A stretch of DNA of 64,000 nucleotides from Pseudomonas hamedanensis (lineage in GTDB: Bacteria; Pseudomonadota; Gammaproteobacteria; Pseudomonadales; Pseudomonadaceae): assembly GCF_014268595.2 (NCBI RefSeq), contig NZ_CP077091.1:1882501-1946500 (forward strand). Direction: 5' to 3'. The number at the start of each line of letters is the position of its first letter. Within the stretch, counting starts at the first letter, position 1. The translations under genes and the position numbers were made by a program. Below are positions 1 through 10,376 of this stretch, one piece after another. A model generated the notes under the pieces. That model saw nothing but the letters and a program-made list of their open reading frames with translations. It was not told the origin of the DNA and did no database searches.

Positions 1-38
1 TCCCGGGATGCATTCCCACGCGGAGCATGGGAACGATC
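1..38. repeat. Partial copy of a dispersed hairpin repeat
   Basis: The first 38 bases match, with a few changes, the right arm of the complete inverted-repeat element at 15894-16003 (GCATTCCCACGCAGAGC followed by GTGGGAACGATC). The left arm would lie before the window. It is a second intergenic repeat family, distinct from the GTGGGAGCGGGC REPs. Confidence 0.7.
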
Positions 39-44
39 ATTGCG

Positions 45-76
45 CAAAAAAAACCCGCACCTCTCACAAGGCACGG
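45..76 (-). terminator. Rho-independent terminator of asd
   Basis: On the minus strand, 22 bases past the asd stop, the arms CCCGTGCCT and AGGTGCGGG pair (with G-U wobbles) around a 5-base loop and are followed by a run of eight or more T. This ends the leuCD-leuB-asd block. Confidence 0.8.
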
Positions 77-98
77 GCTCTTTCATTGCTTCAAGCGA

Positions 99-1211
99 TC
101 AACGCTCCAGCAGGATCCGCAGCATGCGGCGCAGCGGTTCGGCCGCGCCCCACAGCAGCTGGTCGCCAACGGTGAAGGCACCGACGAATTGCGAACCCAT
201 GTTCAGCTTGCGCAAACGACCGACCGGTACATTCAGGGTGCCGGTGACCTTGGTCGGGCTCAGCTCCTGCATGCTGATGTCGCGGTTGTTCGGCACCAGT
301 TTGACCCACGGGTTGTGCTGGCTGATCAGCCCTTCGATATCGGCGATCGGTACGTCTTTGTTCAGCTTGATGGTCAGCGCCTGGCTGTGGCAACGCATGG
401 CGCCGATGCGCACGCAGATGCCGTCGACCGGGATCGGGCTCTTGAAGCGACCGAGGATCTTGTTGGTCTCGGCCTGGGCCTTCCACTCTTCGCGGCTCTG
501 GCCGTTCGGCAGTTCCTTGTCGATCCACGGGATCAGGCTGCCGGCCAGCGGCACACCGAAGTTCTCGGTCGGGTACGCGTCGCTGCGCATGGCCTCGGCT
601 ACACGACGGTCGATGTCGAGGATCGCGCTGGCCGGGTCGGCCAGTTGATCGGCGACAGCGGCGTGGGTCGCGCCCATCTGCTTGATCAGTTCACGCATGT
701 TCTGCGCGCCGGCACCGGAGGCCGCCTGATAAGTCATGGCGCTCATCCACTCGACCAGACCGGCTTCGAACAGACCGCCCAGGCCCATCAGCATCAGGCT
801 GACGGTGCAGTTGCCGCCGATGTAGTTCCTGGTGCCTGCATCGAGTTGCTGATCGATGACCTTGCGGTTGACCGGATCGAGAATGATCACCGCGTCATCG
901 TTCATGCGCAGGCTCGACGCCGCGTCGATCCAGTAACCTTGCCAGCCGGCTTCGCGCAGTTTCGGGAACACTTCGCTGGTGTAGTCGCCGCCCTGGCAGG
1001 TCAGGATCACGTCGAGGGTCTTCAGCTCGTCAATGCTGTAAGCGTCCTTGAGCGGAGCAATGTCCTTGCCCACGGACGGGCCTTGGCCACCGACATTGGA
1101 CGTGGTGAAAAACACCGGCTCGATAAGATCGAAATCCTGCTCTTCCAGCATCCGCTGCATGAGCACGGAACCGACCATCCCGCGCCAACCGATCAGACCT
1201 ACACGTTTCAT
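99..1211 (-). CDS. asd: Aspartate-semialdehyde dehydrogenase
   Basis: Makes L-aspartate-4-semialdehyde from aspartyl phosphate with NADPH, in the cytoplasm, feeding lysine/diaminopimelate, threonine and methionine synthesis. The 370-residue protein opens with the nucleotide-binding sequence [20 protein letters not shown]. The active-site cysteine lies in [10 protein letters not shown] near residue 135, and length and sequence fit the gammaproteobacterial Asd family. The ATG at 1211 is the only good start. It sits 66 bases after leuB on the same strand, last in the leucine/aspartate block, with a terminator directly behind it. It is complete, and nothing in it is unusual. Confidence 0.97.
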   Translation of the reverse strand: MKRVGLIGWRGMVGSVLMQRMLEEQDFDLIEPVFFTTSNVGGQGPSVGKDIAPLKDAYSIDELKTLDVILTCQGGDYTSEVFPKLREAGWQGYWIDAASSLRMNDDAVIILDPVNRKVIDQQLDAGTRNYIGGNCTVSLMLMGLGGLFEAGLVEWMSAMTYQAASGAGAQNMRELIKQMGATHAAVADQLADPASAILDIDRRVAEAMRSDAYPTENFGVPLAGSLIPWIDKELPNGQSREEWKAQAETNKILGRFKSPIPVDGICVRIGAMRCHSQALTIKLNKDVPIADIEGLISQHNPWVKLVPNNRDISMQELSPTKVTGTLNVPVGRLRKLNMGSQFVGAFTVGDQLLWGAAEPLRRMLRILLER

Positions 1212-1277
1212 CGCAACTACACCTTCTTGAAAAGTGGGCCGCTGCTTTGTATTGAATTTCGCAGCGGGCCCGAGAGA

Positions 1278-2360
<1,083 letters not shown>

Positions 2361-2414
2361 GCTTTCCTCATGTCTTCAGTCGGTGCGCCCATCACGACGC
2401 GCCCGGAAAAATGC

Positions 2415-3182
2415 TTATCGTTCGGCCATCAGTACCAGCACATCGGTGCTGAACGAACCATCGGCCGCAATCTCGAAATATTCGCGTACTTCATTGCCCA
2501 TCGATTGCTGCAACTGGCGGATCGCCGCGCGCATCACCTCTGGGGTGCGCATGCGCTCGACCCAACTGCTGTATTCCAGATGCAGGCGTTGGCGCGAAGT
2601 GCTGCGCACATGCAGGCCCGCTTCGCTGACCTGGCGCAGCCATTCGGCGCCGGAGTAATTGCGCACATGACTGGTGTCACGCAGCACTTCGACGCTTTGC
2701 AGGTAAGTGTCGAGCAATGGACTGCCCGGTGACAACACGTCGACGAACGCCGCCACGCCGCCCGGTTTCAATACACGGCGCACTTCGCGCAGGGCCAGGC
2801 CGAGATCGCTCCAGTGATGCGCCGAATAACGGCTGAACACAAAATCGAACTCGCCGTCGGCGAACGGCAAGCGCTCCGCGGCGCCGTGGACCGTGACGAT
2901 GTTATCCAGGCCGCGATCAACCGCAGCAGCGGCGACCACGTCGAGCATCTGCTGCGACAGGTCATACGCCACCACTTCCCTGACCAGCGACGCCACATGA
3001 AAACTCACATGACCGGCGCCGCAACCCAGGTCCAGTACCCGCGCCTCGCCCTGCCCGGCCAGCTCAGCCTGTAGCAGTGCGAGTTCGCGGCCTTGGGCGT
3101 GAACGGCGCTGCTCAGGTAAGCGGCGGCCTGTTCGCCGAATTGCTTCTGGACGACCTGGGTGTGCTGGGCGGTGCTGGTCAT
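2415..3182 (-). CDS. Class I SAM-dependent methyltransferase
   Basis: A 255-residue UbiE-like methyltransferase fold. The SAM-binding glycine motif is VLDLGCGAGHVSFHVA (residues ~47-62), followed by the acidic YDLSQQM strand and the post-I motif LPFADGEFDFVFSRYSAHHW. No substrate can be read from the sequence. It sits between leuD and leuB. The same arrangement is known in other Pseudomonas, so the location is conserved, but no role in leucine synthesis has been shown to my knowledge. A REP doublet fills the 130 bases between leuD and this gene. The ATG at 3182 is the chosen start. Confidence 0.85.
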   Translation of the reverse strand: MTSTAQHTQVVQKQFGEQAAAYLSSAVHAQGRELALLQAELAGQGEARVLDLGCGAGHVSFHVASLVREVVAYDLSQQMLDVVAAAAVDRGLDNIVTVHGAAERLPFADGEFDFVFSRYSAHHWSDLGLALREVRRVLKPGGVAAFVDVLSPGSPLLDTYLQSVEVLRDTSHVRNYSGAEWLRQVSEAGLHVRSTSRQRLHLEYSSWVERMRTPEVMRAAIRQLQQSMGNEVREYFEIAADGSFSTDVLVLMAER

Positions 3183-3222
3183 GGGTCACATCCTTTTCAA
3201 TTTTTTGTTGCGTTGGAGGGCC

Positions 3223-3293
3223 TCATCGCGAGCAGGCTCACTCCTACAGGGGGAACGCATTTCAAATGTAGGCCTTCGCCTGCTCGCGATGGC
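3223..3293. repeat. REP doublet between leuD and the methyltransferase gene
   Basis: Inverted pair: CATCGCGAGCAGGCTCACTC at 3223, and the opposed CCTGCTCGCGATGG ending near 3293. It can fold into a hairpin inside the putative leu transcript, in the only long gap of the block. Confidence 0.75.
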
Positions 3294-3312
3294 GTCATTC
3301 GCCATAAGCAAA

Positions 3313-3957
3313 TCAAGCGTCGCGAAACAACCACGGCTGACTAACCCGATGTTTGGCCTCGAACGTCGCAATCGCATCGCCGTCCTGCAAGGTCAGGCCG
3401 ATATCGTCCAGACCGTTGAGCAGGCAATGCTTGCGAAACGCATCGATCTCGAAGCTGTACACCTTGCCATCCGGGCGGATCACGGTCTGCGCTTGCAGGT
3501 CGATCTGCAATTGATAACCCGGCTCGGCCTCAACCTGTTTAAACAGTTCATCAACTTCTGCGTCGCTGAGGATGATCGGCAGCAAGCCGTTCTTGAAACT
3601 GTTGTTGAAGAAGATGTCGGCATAGCTCGGCGCGATGATGCTGCGGAAACCGTACTCTTCCAGCGCCCACGGCGCGTGTTCACGGCTGGAGCCGCAGCCG
3701 AAGTTCTCGCGGGCCAGCAACACGCTGGCGCCTTGATAACGCTCGGCGTTGAGGACGAAATCCTTGTTCAGCGGACGTTTGGAGTTGTCCTGATACGGCT
3801 GGCCGACATCCAGGTATCGCCATTCATCGAACAGGTTCGGACCGAAACCGGTGCGCTTGATCGACTTCAAAAACTGCTTTGGAATGATCTGGTCGGTGTC
3901 GACGTTGGCACGATCCAGAGGCGCGACGAGACCAGTGTGCTGGGTAAAAGCTTTCAT
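3313..3957 (-). CDS. leuD: 3-isopropylmalate dehydratase, small subunit
   Basis: Partner of LeuC in isomerising 2-isopropylmalate to 3-isopropylmalate. The 214-residue protein has the aconitase swivel-domain motifs: [13 protein letters not shown] (residues ~19-31) and [15 protein letters not shown] (residues ~82-96). Length is typical. The gene starts 11 bases after the leuC stop, so the two are translated from one message. The stop lies just beyond a REP doublet that separates it from the methyltransferase gene. Confidence 0.97.
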   Translation of the reverse strand: MKAFTQHTGLVAPLDRANVDTDQIIPKQFLKSIKRTGFGPNLFDEWRYLDVGQPYQDNSKRPLNKDFVLNAERYQGASVLLARENFGCGSSREHAPWALEEYGFRSIIAPSYADIFFNNSFKNGLLPIILSDAEVDELFKQVEAEPGYQLQIDLQAQTVIRPDGKVYSFEIDAFRKHCLLNGLDDIGLTLQDGDAIATFEAKHRVSQPWLFRDA

Positions 3958-3968
3958 GCTGCGCTCCT

Positions 3969-5387
3969 TCAGATCAATTCACGAACGTCGATGAAACGAC
4001 CGTTCACTGCGGCCGCCGCGGCCATGGCCGGGCTGACGAGGTGGGTACGGCCACCGGCACCCTGACGGCCTTCGAAGTTACGGTTGGACGTCGAGGCGCA
4101 ATGCTCGCCGGACTCCAGGCGGTCCGGGTTCATCGCCAGACACATCGAGCACCCTGGCTCACGCCATTCGAAACCGGCTTCGAGGAAAATCTTGTCCAGA
4201 CCTTCGGCTTCAGCCTGGGCCTTCACCAGGCCCGAGCCCGGCACGACGATGGCCTGCTTGATGGTCGCGGCAACCTTGCGGCCCTTGGCGATCACCGCAG
4301 CGGCGCGCAGATCTTCGATCCGCGAGTTGGTGCAAGAGCCGATAAACACGCGATCGAGCTGGATGTCGGTGATCGCCTGATTGGCGGTCAACCCCATGTA
4401 TTTCAGGGCGCGGACGATCGAGTCGCGCTTGACCAGATCCATCTCCTTGGCCGGATCCGGCACGTTCTGATCAACGGCCAAGACCATCTCCGGGGAAGTG
4501 CCCCAACTGACTTGTGGCTTGATTTGCGCCGCGTCCAGCTCAACCACCGTGTCGAATTTGGCATCGGCGTCGGAGACCAGATCTTTCCAGGCTTCGACGG
4601 CCATGTCCCACTGCTCGCCTTTTGGCGCGAACGGGCGGCCCTTGACGTAGTCGATGGTCTTTTGGTCCGCCGCCACCAGGCCTACGCGGGCGCCGGCCTC
4701 AATGGACATGTTGCAGATGGTCATGCGGCCTTCGACGGACAAATCGCGAATCGCGCTGCCGGCAAATTCGATGGCGTGGCCGTTACCACCGGCGGTGCCG
4801 ATCTTGCCGATCACCGCGAGGACGATGTCCTTGGCGGTCACGCCGAACGGCAATTGGCCTTCGACGCGCACCAGCATGTTTTTCATTTTCTTGGCGACCA
4901 GGCACTGGGTGGCGAGGACGTGTTCGACCTCGGAAGTGCCGATACCGTGGGCCAGCGCACCGAATGCGCCGTGGGTCGAGGTGTGCGAGTCGCCGCAGAC
5001 CACGGTCATGCCTGGCAAGGTCGCGCCCTGCTCCGGGCTGATGACGTGGACGATGCCCTGGCGCACGTCGTTCATCTTGAACTCGACGATGCCGTACTCA
5101 TCGCAGTTGTCATCGAGGGTCTGCACCTGCAAACGCGAAACCTGATCGGCAATGGCCTCGATGCCGCCCTTGCGCTCCGGCGTGGTCGGTACGTTGTGGT
5201 CCGGGGTCGCGATGTTGGCATCGATGCGCCAAGGCTTGCGCCCGGCCAGACGCAGGCCTTCGAAGGCCTGCGGCGAGGTCACTTCGTGGATGATGTGACG
5301 ATCGATGTAGATCAGCGCAGAGCCATCGTCGCGCTGCTTGACCAAATGCGAATCCCAGAGCTTGTCGTAGAGCGTTTTGCCGGCCAT
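3969..5387 (-). CDS. leuC: 3-isopropylmalate dehydratase, large subunit
   Basis: Fe-S isomerase of leucine synthesis, working with LeuD. The start chosen is the ATG at 5387 ([15 protein letters not shown]), giving 472 residues as in other LeuC proteins. The open frame extends 15 codons further upstream but that extension has no LeuC similarity. The cluster cysteines are visible in [14 protein letters not shown] and in [11 protein letters not shown], with another in the [12 protein letters not shown] neighbourhood. It is first of the minus-strand block and diverges from the LysR gene, which probably regulates it. Confidence 0.97.
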   Translation of the reverse strand: MAGKTLYDKLWDSHLVKQRDDGSALIYIDRHIIHEVTSPQAFEGLRLAGRKPWRIDANIATPDHNVPTTPERKGGIEAIADQVSRLQVQTLDDNCDEYGIVEFKMNDVRQGIVHVISPEQGATLPGMTVVCGDSHTSTHGAFGALAHGIGTSEVEHVLATQCLVAKKMKNMLVRVEGQLPFGVTAKDIVLAVIGKIGTAGGNGHAIEFAGSAIRDLSVEGRMTICNMSIEAGARVGLVAADQKTIDYVKGRPFAPKGEQWDMAVEAWKDLVSDADAKFDTVVELDAAQIKPQVSWGTSPEMVLAVDQNVPDPAKEMDLVKRDSIVRALKYMGLTANQAITDIQLDRVFIGSCTNSRIEDLRAAAVIAKGRKVAATIKQAIVVPGSGLVKAQAEAEGLDKIFLEAGFEWREPGCSMCLAMNPDRLESGEHCASTSNRNFEGRQGAGGRTHLVSPAMAAAAAVNGRFIDVRELI

Positions 5388-5526
5388 CAGACGGTTCCTC
5401 ATCAGCTTGTTTCTATGCCCTGGGCTTATCAATAACCCTTTGGCTTGTGAGGCCGATCCTATGGGGTTAGATTAAATAACTCAAATTCATATTTTTCATG
5501 CTTTGGATAACCAACTGGAATGCGAC
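5388..5526. promoter_or_regulatory. Divergent leuC / LysR-gene control region
   Basis: This 139-base AT-rich gap separates leuC (minus) from the LysR gene (plus). LysR regulators usually bind between themselves and a divergent target, so the leuC operator is expected here. I see several AT-rich stretches (for example ATTAAATAACTCAAATTC at about 5471) but no single unambiguous T-N11-A site. Confidence 0.45.
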
Positions 5527-6417
5527 ATGGACTTGGCTAACCTCAACGCTTTCATCGCCATCGCCGAGACCGGTAGCTTCTCCGGTGCCGGCGAACGCCT
5601 GCACCTGACGCAACCGGCGATCAGCAAACGCATCGCCGGTCTCGAGCAGCAATTGAAGGTGCGCCTGTTCGACCGGCTGGGCCGGGAAGTCGGCCTGACC
5701 GAGGCCGGTCGCGCCCTGCTACCGCGGGCTTATCAGATTCTGAATGTGCTGGACGACACGCGTCGTGCCCTGACCAATCTGACCGGCGAAGTCGGCGGCC
5801 GCCTGACGCTCGCCACCAGTCACCACATAGGCCTGCACCGCCTGCCCCCTCTATTAAGGGAATTCACCCGGCGTTATCCGAAAGTGGCGCTGGATATTCA
5901 GTTCCTCGATTCGGAAGTGGCCTACGAGGAAATTCTTCACGGCCGCGCCGAACTGGCGGTCATCACCCTCGCGCCCGAGCCACACGCGCTGGTGCATGCG
6001 ATGCCGGTGTGGGACGACCCGCTGGATTTCGTGGTCGCCCCGGAACATTCCCTGATCAATAACGGCGCCGTCAGCCTGGCCGATATTGCCGGGCATCCGG
6101 CGGTGTTCCCCGGCGGCAACACCTTTACCCACCATATTGTGCAGCGTCTGTTCGAAGCCCAGGGCCTGACGCCGAACATCGCCATGAGCACCAACTACCT
6201 GGAAACCATCAAGATGATGGTCTCTATCGGCCTGGCCTGGAGCGTGCTGCCGCGCACCATGCTCGACGATCAGGTCGCAAGTATCGCTTTGCCGGGCATA
6301 CAGCTCACTCGCCAGCTAGGCTATATCCTGCACACCGAACGGACGCTGTCGAATGCGGCAAAAGCCTTCATGGCCTTGCTGGATGCGCAAATCGATCGGC
6401 CAGGGACTCCGGGCTGA
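5527..6417 (+). CDS. LysR-family transcriptional regulator, probable leu operon regulator
   Basis: A 296-residue LysR protein. The N-terminal winged helix-turn-helix is MDLANLNAFIAIAETGSFSG through LTQPAISKRIAGLEQQL. A two-lobed effector domain follows from about residue 90. The ATG at 5527 is preferred over a TTG 24 bases upstream because MDLANLNAF is the usual LysR beginning. It is transcribed away from leuC, and the same divergent pair is known from other Pseudomonas. The effector is not evident; 2-isopropylmalate is a reasonable guess by analogy with LeuO-type control, but this is inference. Confidence 0.9.
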   Translation: MDLANLNAFIAIAETGSFSGAGERLHLTQPAISKRIAGLEQQLKVRLFDRLGREVGLTEAGRALLPRAYQILNVLDDTRRALTNLTGEVGGRLTLATSHHIGLHRLPPLLREFTRRYPKVALDIQFLDSEVAYEEILHGRAELAVITLAPEPHALVHAMPVWDDPLDFVVAPEHSLINNGAVSLADIAGHPAVFPGGNTFTHHIVQRLFEAQGLTPNIAMSTNYLETIKMMVSIGLAWSVLPRTMLDDQVASIALPGIQLTRQLGYILHTERTLSNAAKAFMALLDAQIDRPGTPG

Positions 6418-6485
6418 CTTGTGCCACGCCGGGAAACCACCGTTTTTGTGCCTAACGCCCCACATCAGCTCAAGGCCCGTGATCA

Positions 6486-9400
6486 ATGCCGAAATCTGTT
6501 GACCGAATTCCGCCGATGCCGCGCATCCAGGCCATCGACCCGCGTCATTCCGAGCAGAGCTGGGAGAGCGCGCCGCAATTGCTCGCCGCGCTCAATGGCG
6601 CCCGGCTCGGCGCCTGGTATTGGGACATCGAGCGCGGGCAGATCAGCTGGTCGCGCGGCACGCAGGCATTGTTCGGCTTCGATCCGCGGCAACCGTTGCC
6701 GCAGGATCTGGAATACCTCGACCTGCTGCCGCCGGAAGACCGTGCGAAGACCGTTCGCGCCTTTCACGCGGTGATTGCCGGCGCGCCGCTGGAACAAGCG
6801 ATGCATCATCGCATTCGCTGGCCCGACGGCAGTCTGCACTGGCTGGAGGTCAGCGGCAGCCTGCTGCCGGACAAACACGGGCGCCCGCGGATGATCGGGG
6901 TGATTCGCGAGATCACCCAACAGCGTCAACGCGAGCAAGCCCTGAGCAGTTCGGAGAAACGTTTCGCGACACTTTTTCACCTGTGCCCGAATATGGTGCT
7001 GCTGACCCGTCAGGAAGACGGCCTGATCAGCGAGGCCAATCAGTATTTCGAAAGCCTGTTCGGCTGGCCAGTGCAAAGCGCGATTGGCCGCACCACGCTG
7101 GAACTGGGCCTGTGGGTGCACCCCGAGCAACGCGGTGAACTGGTGAAAAAAACCAAGGCCAAGGGCGATCTGGTCAGCATGGAAGTGCAGTTTCGTGCCA
7201 GCAACGGCCAGGTTCACGACGGCATCCTCAGCGCTCAGAAAGTCGAACTTGAAGGCCAGCCGTACCTGCTGAGCACGTTCCTCGACACTACCGAGCGCAA
7301 AGCCGCCGAACTCGCGCTCAAAGACAGCCAGGAACGCCTCGATCTGGCGCTGGACTCGGCACAACTCGGCACTTGGGACTGGCACATCCCCAGCGGCATG
7401 CTCTATGGCTCGGCGCGGGCGGCGCAATTGCACGGGCTGGAGCCGATTCCGTTTCACGAATCCTTCGAAGCGTTCTTCGAGGGCGTACCGGGCGAGGAAC
7501 GCGACAGCATGCGCGATGCCTACCGCAGCCTGCGAGAAGGCCCGGCAGGCAATTACCAGCTGACGTATCGCGTGCAACTGCCGGACGGCAGCTCGCGTTA
7601 TCTGGAAAGCCGCGCCCGCCTCTATCGCGATGACAAGGGCGCGCCGTTGCGCATGGCCGGCACGCTGCTGGACATCACCGATCAGGTCGAGCGCGAACAG
7701 CGCCTGGTGGCCTCGGAAGAAAAATTCGCCACGCTGTTTCAGGTCAGCCCCGATCCGATCTGCGTCACGCGCCAGGAAACCGGCGAGTTCATCGAGATCA
7801 ATTCCAGTTTTACCCAGACCTTCGGCTGGAGCGCCGCCGACGTCATCGGCCATACCGCCGAGGAAATCGGCCTGTGGGACGCTTCTGCAAAAAGTCTGCA
7901 ACGCATCGAGCGGGTGATCCGCGAGCAAGGCCTGAGCAATGTCGCGATCATCGTCCAGCACAAGGACGGACAGTCGCTGACCTGCGTCATTTCCAGCCGA
8001 CAGATCAGCGTCGGGGATCTGCCCTGCATCGTTACCACCCTGCGCGACATCACCCAGCAGCAACGCTCGGAAGCCGCGCTCAAGGCCAGCGAAGAGAAAT
8101 TCGCCAAGGCCTTTCACTCCAGCCCCGACGCAATCACCATCACCGAACGCGACACTGGCCGCTACCTGGAGGTCAACGACGGGTTCTGCCGCCTCACCGG
8201 TTATCGCGCCGATGAAGTGCTGGGCAAAACCGTCTATCAGGTCGGCATCTGGGCCGAAGAAAAACAGCGCTCGGCCTTGCTCGCCGAATTGCAGATCAAG
8301 GGCCGCGTGCACCATCAGGAAATGCTCGGACGCAACAAGCGTGGCGAACGGCTGACGGTGGAGGTCTCGGTCGAGCCGATCACGCTCAATGAAACCGCGT
8401 GCCTGTTGCTGACGGCACGGGACGTCAGCCTGCTGAAAAACGCCGAAGCGCAGATTCGCCACCTCGCCTATCACGACCCGTTGACCAACCTGCCCAACCG
8501 CGCGCTGCTGATGGATCGCCTGAGCCAGCAGATTGCCTTGCTCAAGCGCCACAATTTGCGCGGGGCCTTGCTGTTCCTCGACCTCGACCATTTCAAGCAC
8601 ATCAACGACTCGCTCGGCCACCCGGTGGGCGACACGGTGCTGAAGATCATCACCGCGCGACTCGAAGCCAGCGTGCGCATGGAAGACACCGTGGCGCGCC
8701 TGGGCGGTGACGAATTCGTCGTTTTGCTCAGTGGCCTGGAGGGCTCGCGCCATGAAGTCAGCACGCAGGTCCGTGCGCTGGCCGACACCCTGCGCGAGCT
8801 GCTCTCAGAGCCGATGTTCCTCGACGGCCAGCGCCTGCAAGTGACGCCAAGCATCGGCGTGGCGCTGATCCCCGACCACGGCTCAACCCCGACTGACTTG
8901 CTCAAGCGCGCCGACATTGCCCTGTACCGGGCCAAGGATTCCGGGCGCAACACCACGCAGATGTATCACAACACCATGCAGAAAGCGGCCAGCGAAAGGC
9001 TGCGCATGGAGACCGATCTGCGCCTGGCGTTGTCGCGCGGTGAATTCAATGTGCACTTCCAGCCGCAGGTCGACGCTCGGGATAACCGCATCATCGGCGC
9101 CGAAGCACTGGTGCGCTGGAACCACCCGGAACTCGGCGCACAGTCGCCCACGGAATTCATCAAGGTGCTGGAGGACAGCGGCCTGATTCTGGAGGTCGGC
9201 ACGTGGATTCTCGATGAAGCCTGCGAGGCGTTCAAACAGCTGATCACGCTGCAATTGGTCGATCCATTGAATTTCAGTCTGTGCGTGAATATCAGCCCGC
9301 GGCAGTTCCGCCAGAACGATTTCGTCGAGCGTATCGAACACAGCATGAGCAGCCACGGCCTGCCCTGCTCGCTGCTGAAACTGGAGATCACCGAAGGCAT

Positions 9401-9764
9401 CGTCATTCAGAATCTGGACGACACCATCGGCAAAATGCGCCGCTTGAAGAAACTCGGCGTCAGCTTCGCCATGGATGATTTCGGCACCGGCTATTCGTCG
9501 TTGACTTATCTGAAGCGCTTACCGGTGGACACGTTGAAAATCGACCAGTCGTTTATTCGCGACGCGACCACCGACTCCAATGTTGCGGAGATCATTCGCG
9601 CAATCGTCGCGATGGCCCGCAGCCTTGAGCTAGAGGTGATTGCCGAGGGCGTGGAAACCCCGGAGCAGTTGGCGTTCTTGCAGGGGCTGGACTGCCATTT
9701 GTATCAGGGCTATTTGCATAGCCGGCCGGTGGCGCTGGAGGACTTAAAGACGTTGCTCAAATAA
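6486..9764 (+). CDS. Multi-PAS diguanylate cyclase/phosphodiesterase (GGDEF-EAL)
   Basis: A 1092-residue cyclic-di-GMP enzyme with no transmembrane segment, so probably cytoplasmic. About five PAS/PAC units come first (roughly residues 30-150, 155-270, 275-395, 400-520, 525-650). A GGDEF domain follows with the intact motif RLGGDEFVVLL near residue 739 and an RxxD inhibitory site (RMED) five residues before it. An EAL domain closes the protein, with EALVRWNHP (~871), DDFGTGYSS and the EGVET loop. Both catalytic motifs look intact, so it may make or break c-di-GMP depending on PAS input. It stands alone between the LysR gene and a bidirectional terminator. A start at codon 13 is also possible. 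Confidence 0.93.
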   Translation: MPKSVDRIPPMPRIQAIDPRHSEQSWESAPQLLAALNGARLGAWYWDIERGQISWSRGTQALFGFDPRQPLPQDLEYLDLLPPEDRAKTVRAFHAVIAGAPLEQAMHHRIRWPDGSLHWLEVSGSLLPDKHGRPRMIGVIREITQQRQREQALSSSEKRFATLFHLCPNMVLLTRQEDGLISEANQYFESLFGWPVQSAIGRTTLELGLWVHPEQRGELVKKTKAKGDLVSMEVQFRASNGQVHDGILSAQKVELEGQPYLLSTFLDTTERKAAELALKDSQERLDLALDSAQLGTWDWHIPSGMLYGSARAAQLHGLEPIPFHESFEAFFEGVPGEERDSMRDAYRSLREGPAGNYQLTYRVQLPDGSSRYLESRARLYRDDKGAPLRMAGTLLDITDQVEREQRLVASEEKFATLFQVSPDPICVTRQETGEFIEINSSFTQTFGWSAADVIGHTAEEIGLWDASAKSLQRIERVIREQGLSNVAIIVQHKDGQSLTCVISSRQISVGDLPCIVTTLRDITQQQRSEAALKASEEKFAKAFHSSPDAITITERDTGRYLEVNDGFCRLTGYRADEVLGKTVYQVGIWAEEKQRSALLAELQIKGRVHHQEMLGRNKRGERLTVEVSVEPITLNETACLLLTARDVSLLKNAEAQIRHLAYHDPLTNLPNRALLMDRLSQQIALLKRHNLRGALLFLDLDHFKHINDSLGHPVGDTVLKIITARLEASVRMEDTVARLGGDEFVVLLSGLEGSRHEVSTQVRALADTLRELLSEPMFLDGQRLQVTPSIGVALIPDHGSTPTDLLKRADIALYRAKDSGRNTTQMYHNTMQKAASERLRMETDLRLALSRGEFNVHFQPQVDARDNRIIGAEALVRWNHPELGAQSPTEFIKVLEDSGLILEVGTWILDEACEAFKQLITLQLVDPLNFSLCVNISPRQFRQNDFVERIEHSMSSHGLPCSLLKLEITEGIVIQNLDDTIGKMRRLKKLGVSFAMDDFGTGYSSLTYLKRLPVDTLKIDQSFIRDATTDSNVAEIIRAIVAMARSLELEVIAEGVETPEQLAFLQGLDCHLYQGYLHSRPVALEDLKTLLK

Positions 9765-9771
9765 CGACCAC

Positions 9772-9804
9772 AAAAAAGGGCGCCATTACTGGCGCCCTTC
9801 TTCT
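9772..9804. terminator. Bidirectional terminator between the GGDEF-EAL gene and hsp20
   Basis: AAGGGCGCC and GGCGCCCTT pair around ATTACT. The hairpin is flanked by six A on the left and TTCTTCTT on the right, so it can serve both convergent genes. Confidence 0.85.
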
Positions 9805-9813
9805 TGCCCGGCG

Positions 9814-10257
9814 TTATTGCAGAACCGCCTGCTGCGCTCCATTGATCGGGATGCGCTTGGCTTTCGCTTCTTCCGGAACCACTCGCAACAGGTCGATGCT
9901 CAGCAGACCGTTGCGCAGGTCGGCGGCCTTGATCTCGATGTGATCGGCCAGACGGAAAGACAGCTTGAAGGCTCGCTGCGCGATGCCCTGATGCAGGAAC
10001 GTGACGTTCTCGTCAGTGTCACGCTTGCCACCACTGATGGTCAGCACACCTTTCTCGACTTGCAGGTCCAGGTCATCTTCCTGGAAGCCGGCGGCCGCGA
10101 CGACGATACGGTATTGGTCATCACCGTGTTTCTCGACGTTGTAAGGAGGATAGCTGCTGCCTGGCTCGTTGCGCAGGGCGGTTTCGAACAGGTCGTTGAA
10201 ACGGTCGAAACCTACCGAGGAACGGAACAGTGGCGCGAGAGAAAATGCAGTACTCAT
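9814..10257 (-). CDS. ibpA: Small heat-shock protein, Hsp20/IbpA family
   Basis: A 147-residue alpha-crystallin-type holdase that binds unfolding proteins during heat stress. The start MSTAFSLAPLFRSSVGFDRF and the central alpha-crystallin domain (YNVEKHGDDQYRIVVAAAGF to HIEIKAADLRNGLLSIDL) match the IbpA family, and length is normal. Expression is likely heat-controlled twice: a sigma-32-like promoter at 10330-10358, and a ROSE-type leader whose UUGCU segment can pair with the AGGAG ribosome site. Confidence 0.95.
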   Translation of the reverse strand: MSTAFSLAPLFRSSVGFDRFNDLFETALRNEPGSSYPPYNVEKHGDDQYRIVVAAAGFQEDDLDLQVEKGVLTISGGKRDTDENVTFLHQGIAQRAFKLSFRLADHIEIKAADLRNGLLSIDLLRVVPEEAKAKRIPINGAQQAVLQ

Positions 10258-10326
10258 GATTCAAATCTCCTGAAAACAATCAGCAAGGTTTTGTGTCTCC
10301 GCGACCCGAATTCGGCATCGCGTAAC
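10258..10326 (-). promoter_or_regulatory. ROSE-type RNA thermometer in the hsp20 leader
   Basis: Reading the minus strand toward the ATG, a first hairpin (GCGATGCCGAA / TTCGGGTCGC) is followed by CCTTGCTGATTGTTTTCAGG and then AGATTTG just before the ATG. The TTGCT can pair with the ribosome site AGGAG by U-G, U-A, G-G, C-G and U-A, the hallmark of ROSE elements. Such elements are known upstream of ibpA in Pseudomonas and melt on heating. Confidence 0.75.
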
Positions 10327-10329
10327 CCT

Positions 10330-10358
10330 TAGATAGGGACCGCTGTTTTGATTTCAAG
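10330..10358 (-). promoter_or_regulatory. Sigma-32 (RpoH) promoter of hsp20
   Basis: On the minus strand CTTGAAA is followed after 13 bases by CCCTATCTA, close to the heat-shock consensus CTTGAAA-N(13-15)-CCCCATnT. It lies directly before the ROSE leader. Confidence 0.75.
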
Positions 10359-10376
10359 AGATTTTTTTCAGATTTC

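Noticed and set aside
6483..8753. A 756-codon minus-strand frame
   Set aside because: It is antisense to the GGDEF-EAL gene, with low-complexity Q/A/R-rich translation and no recognisable family.
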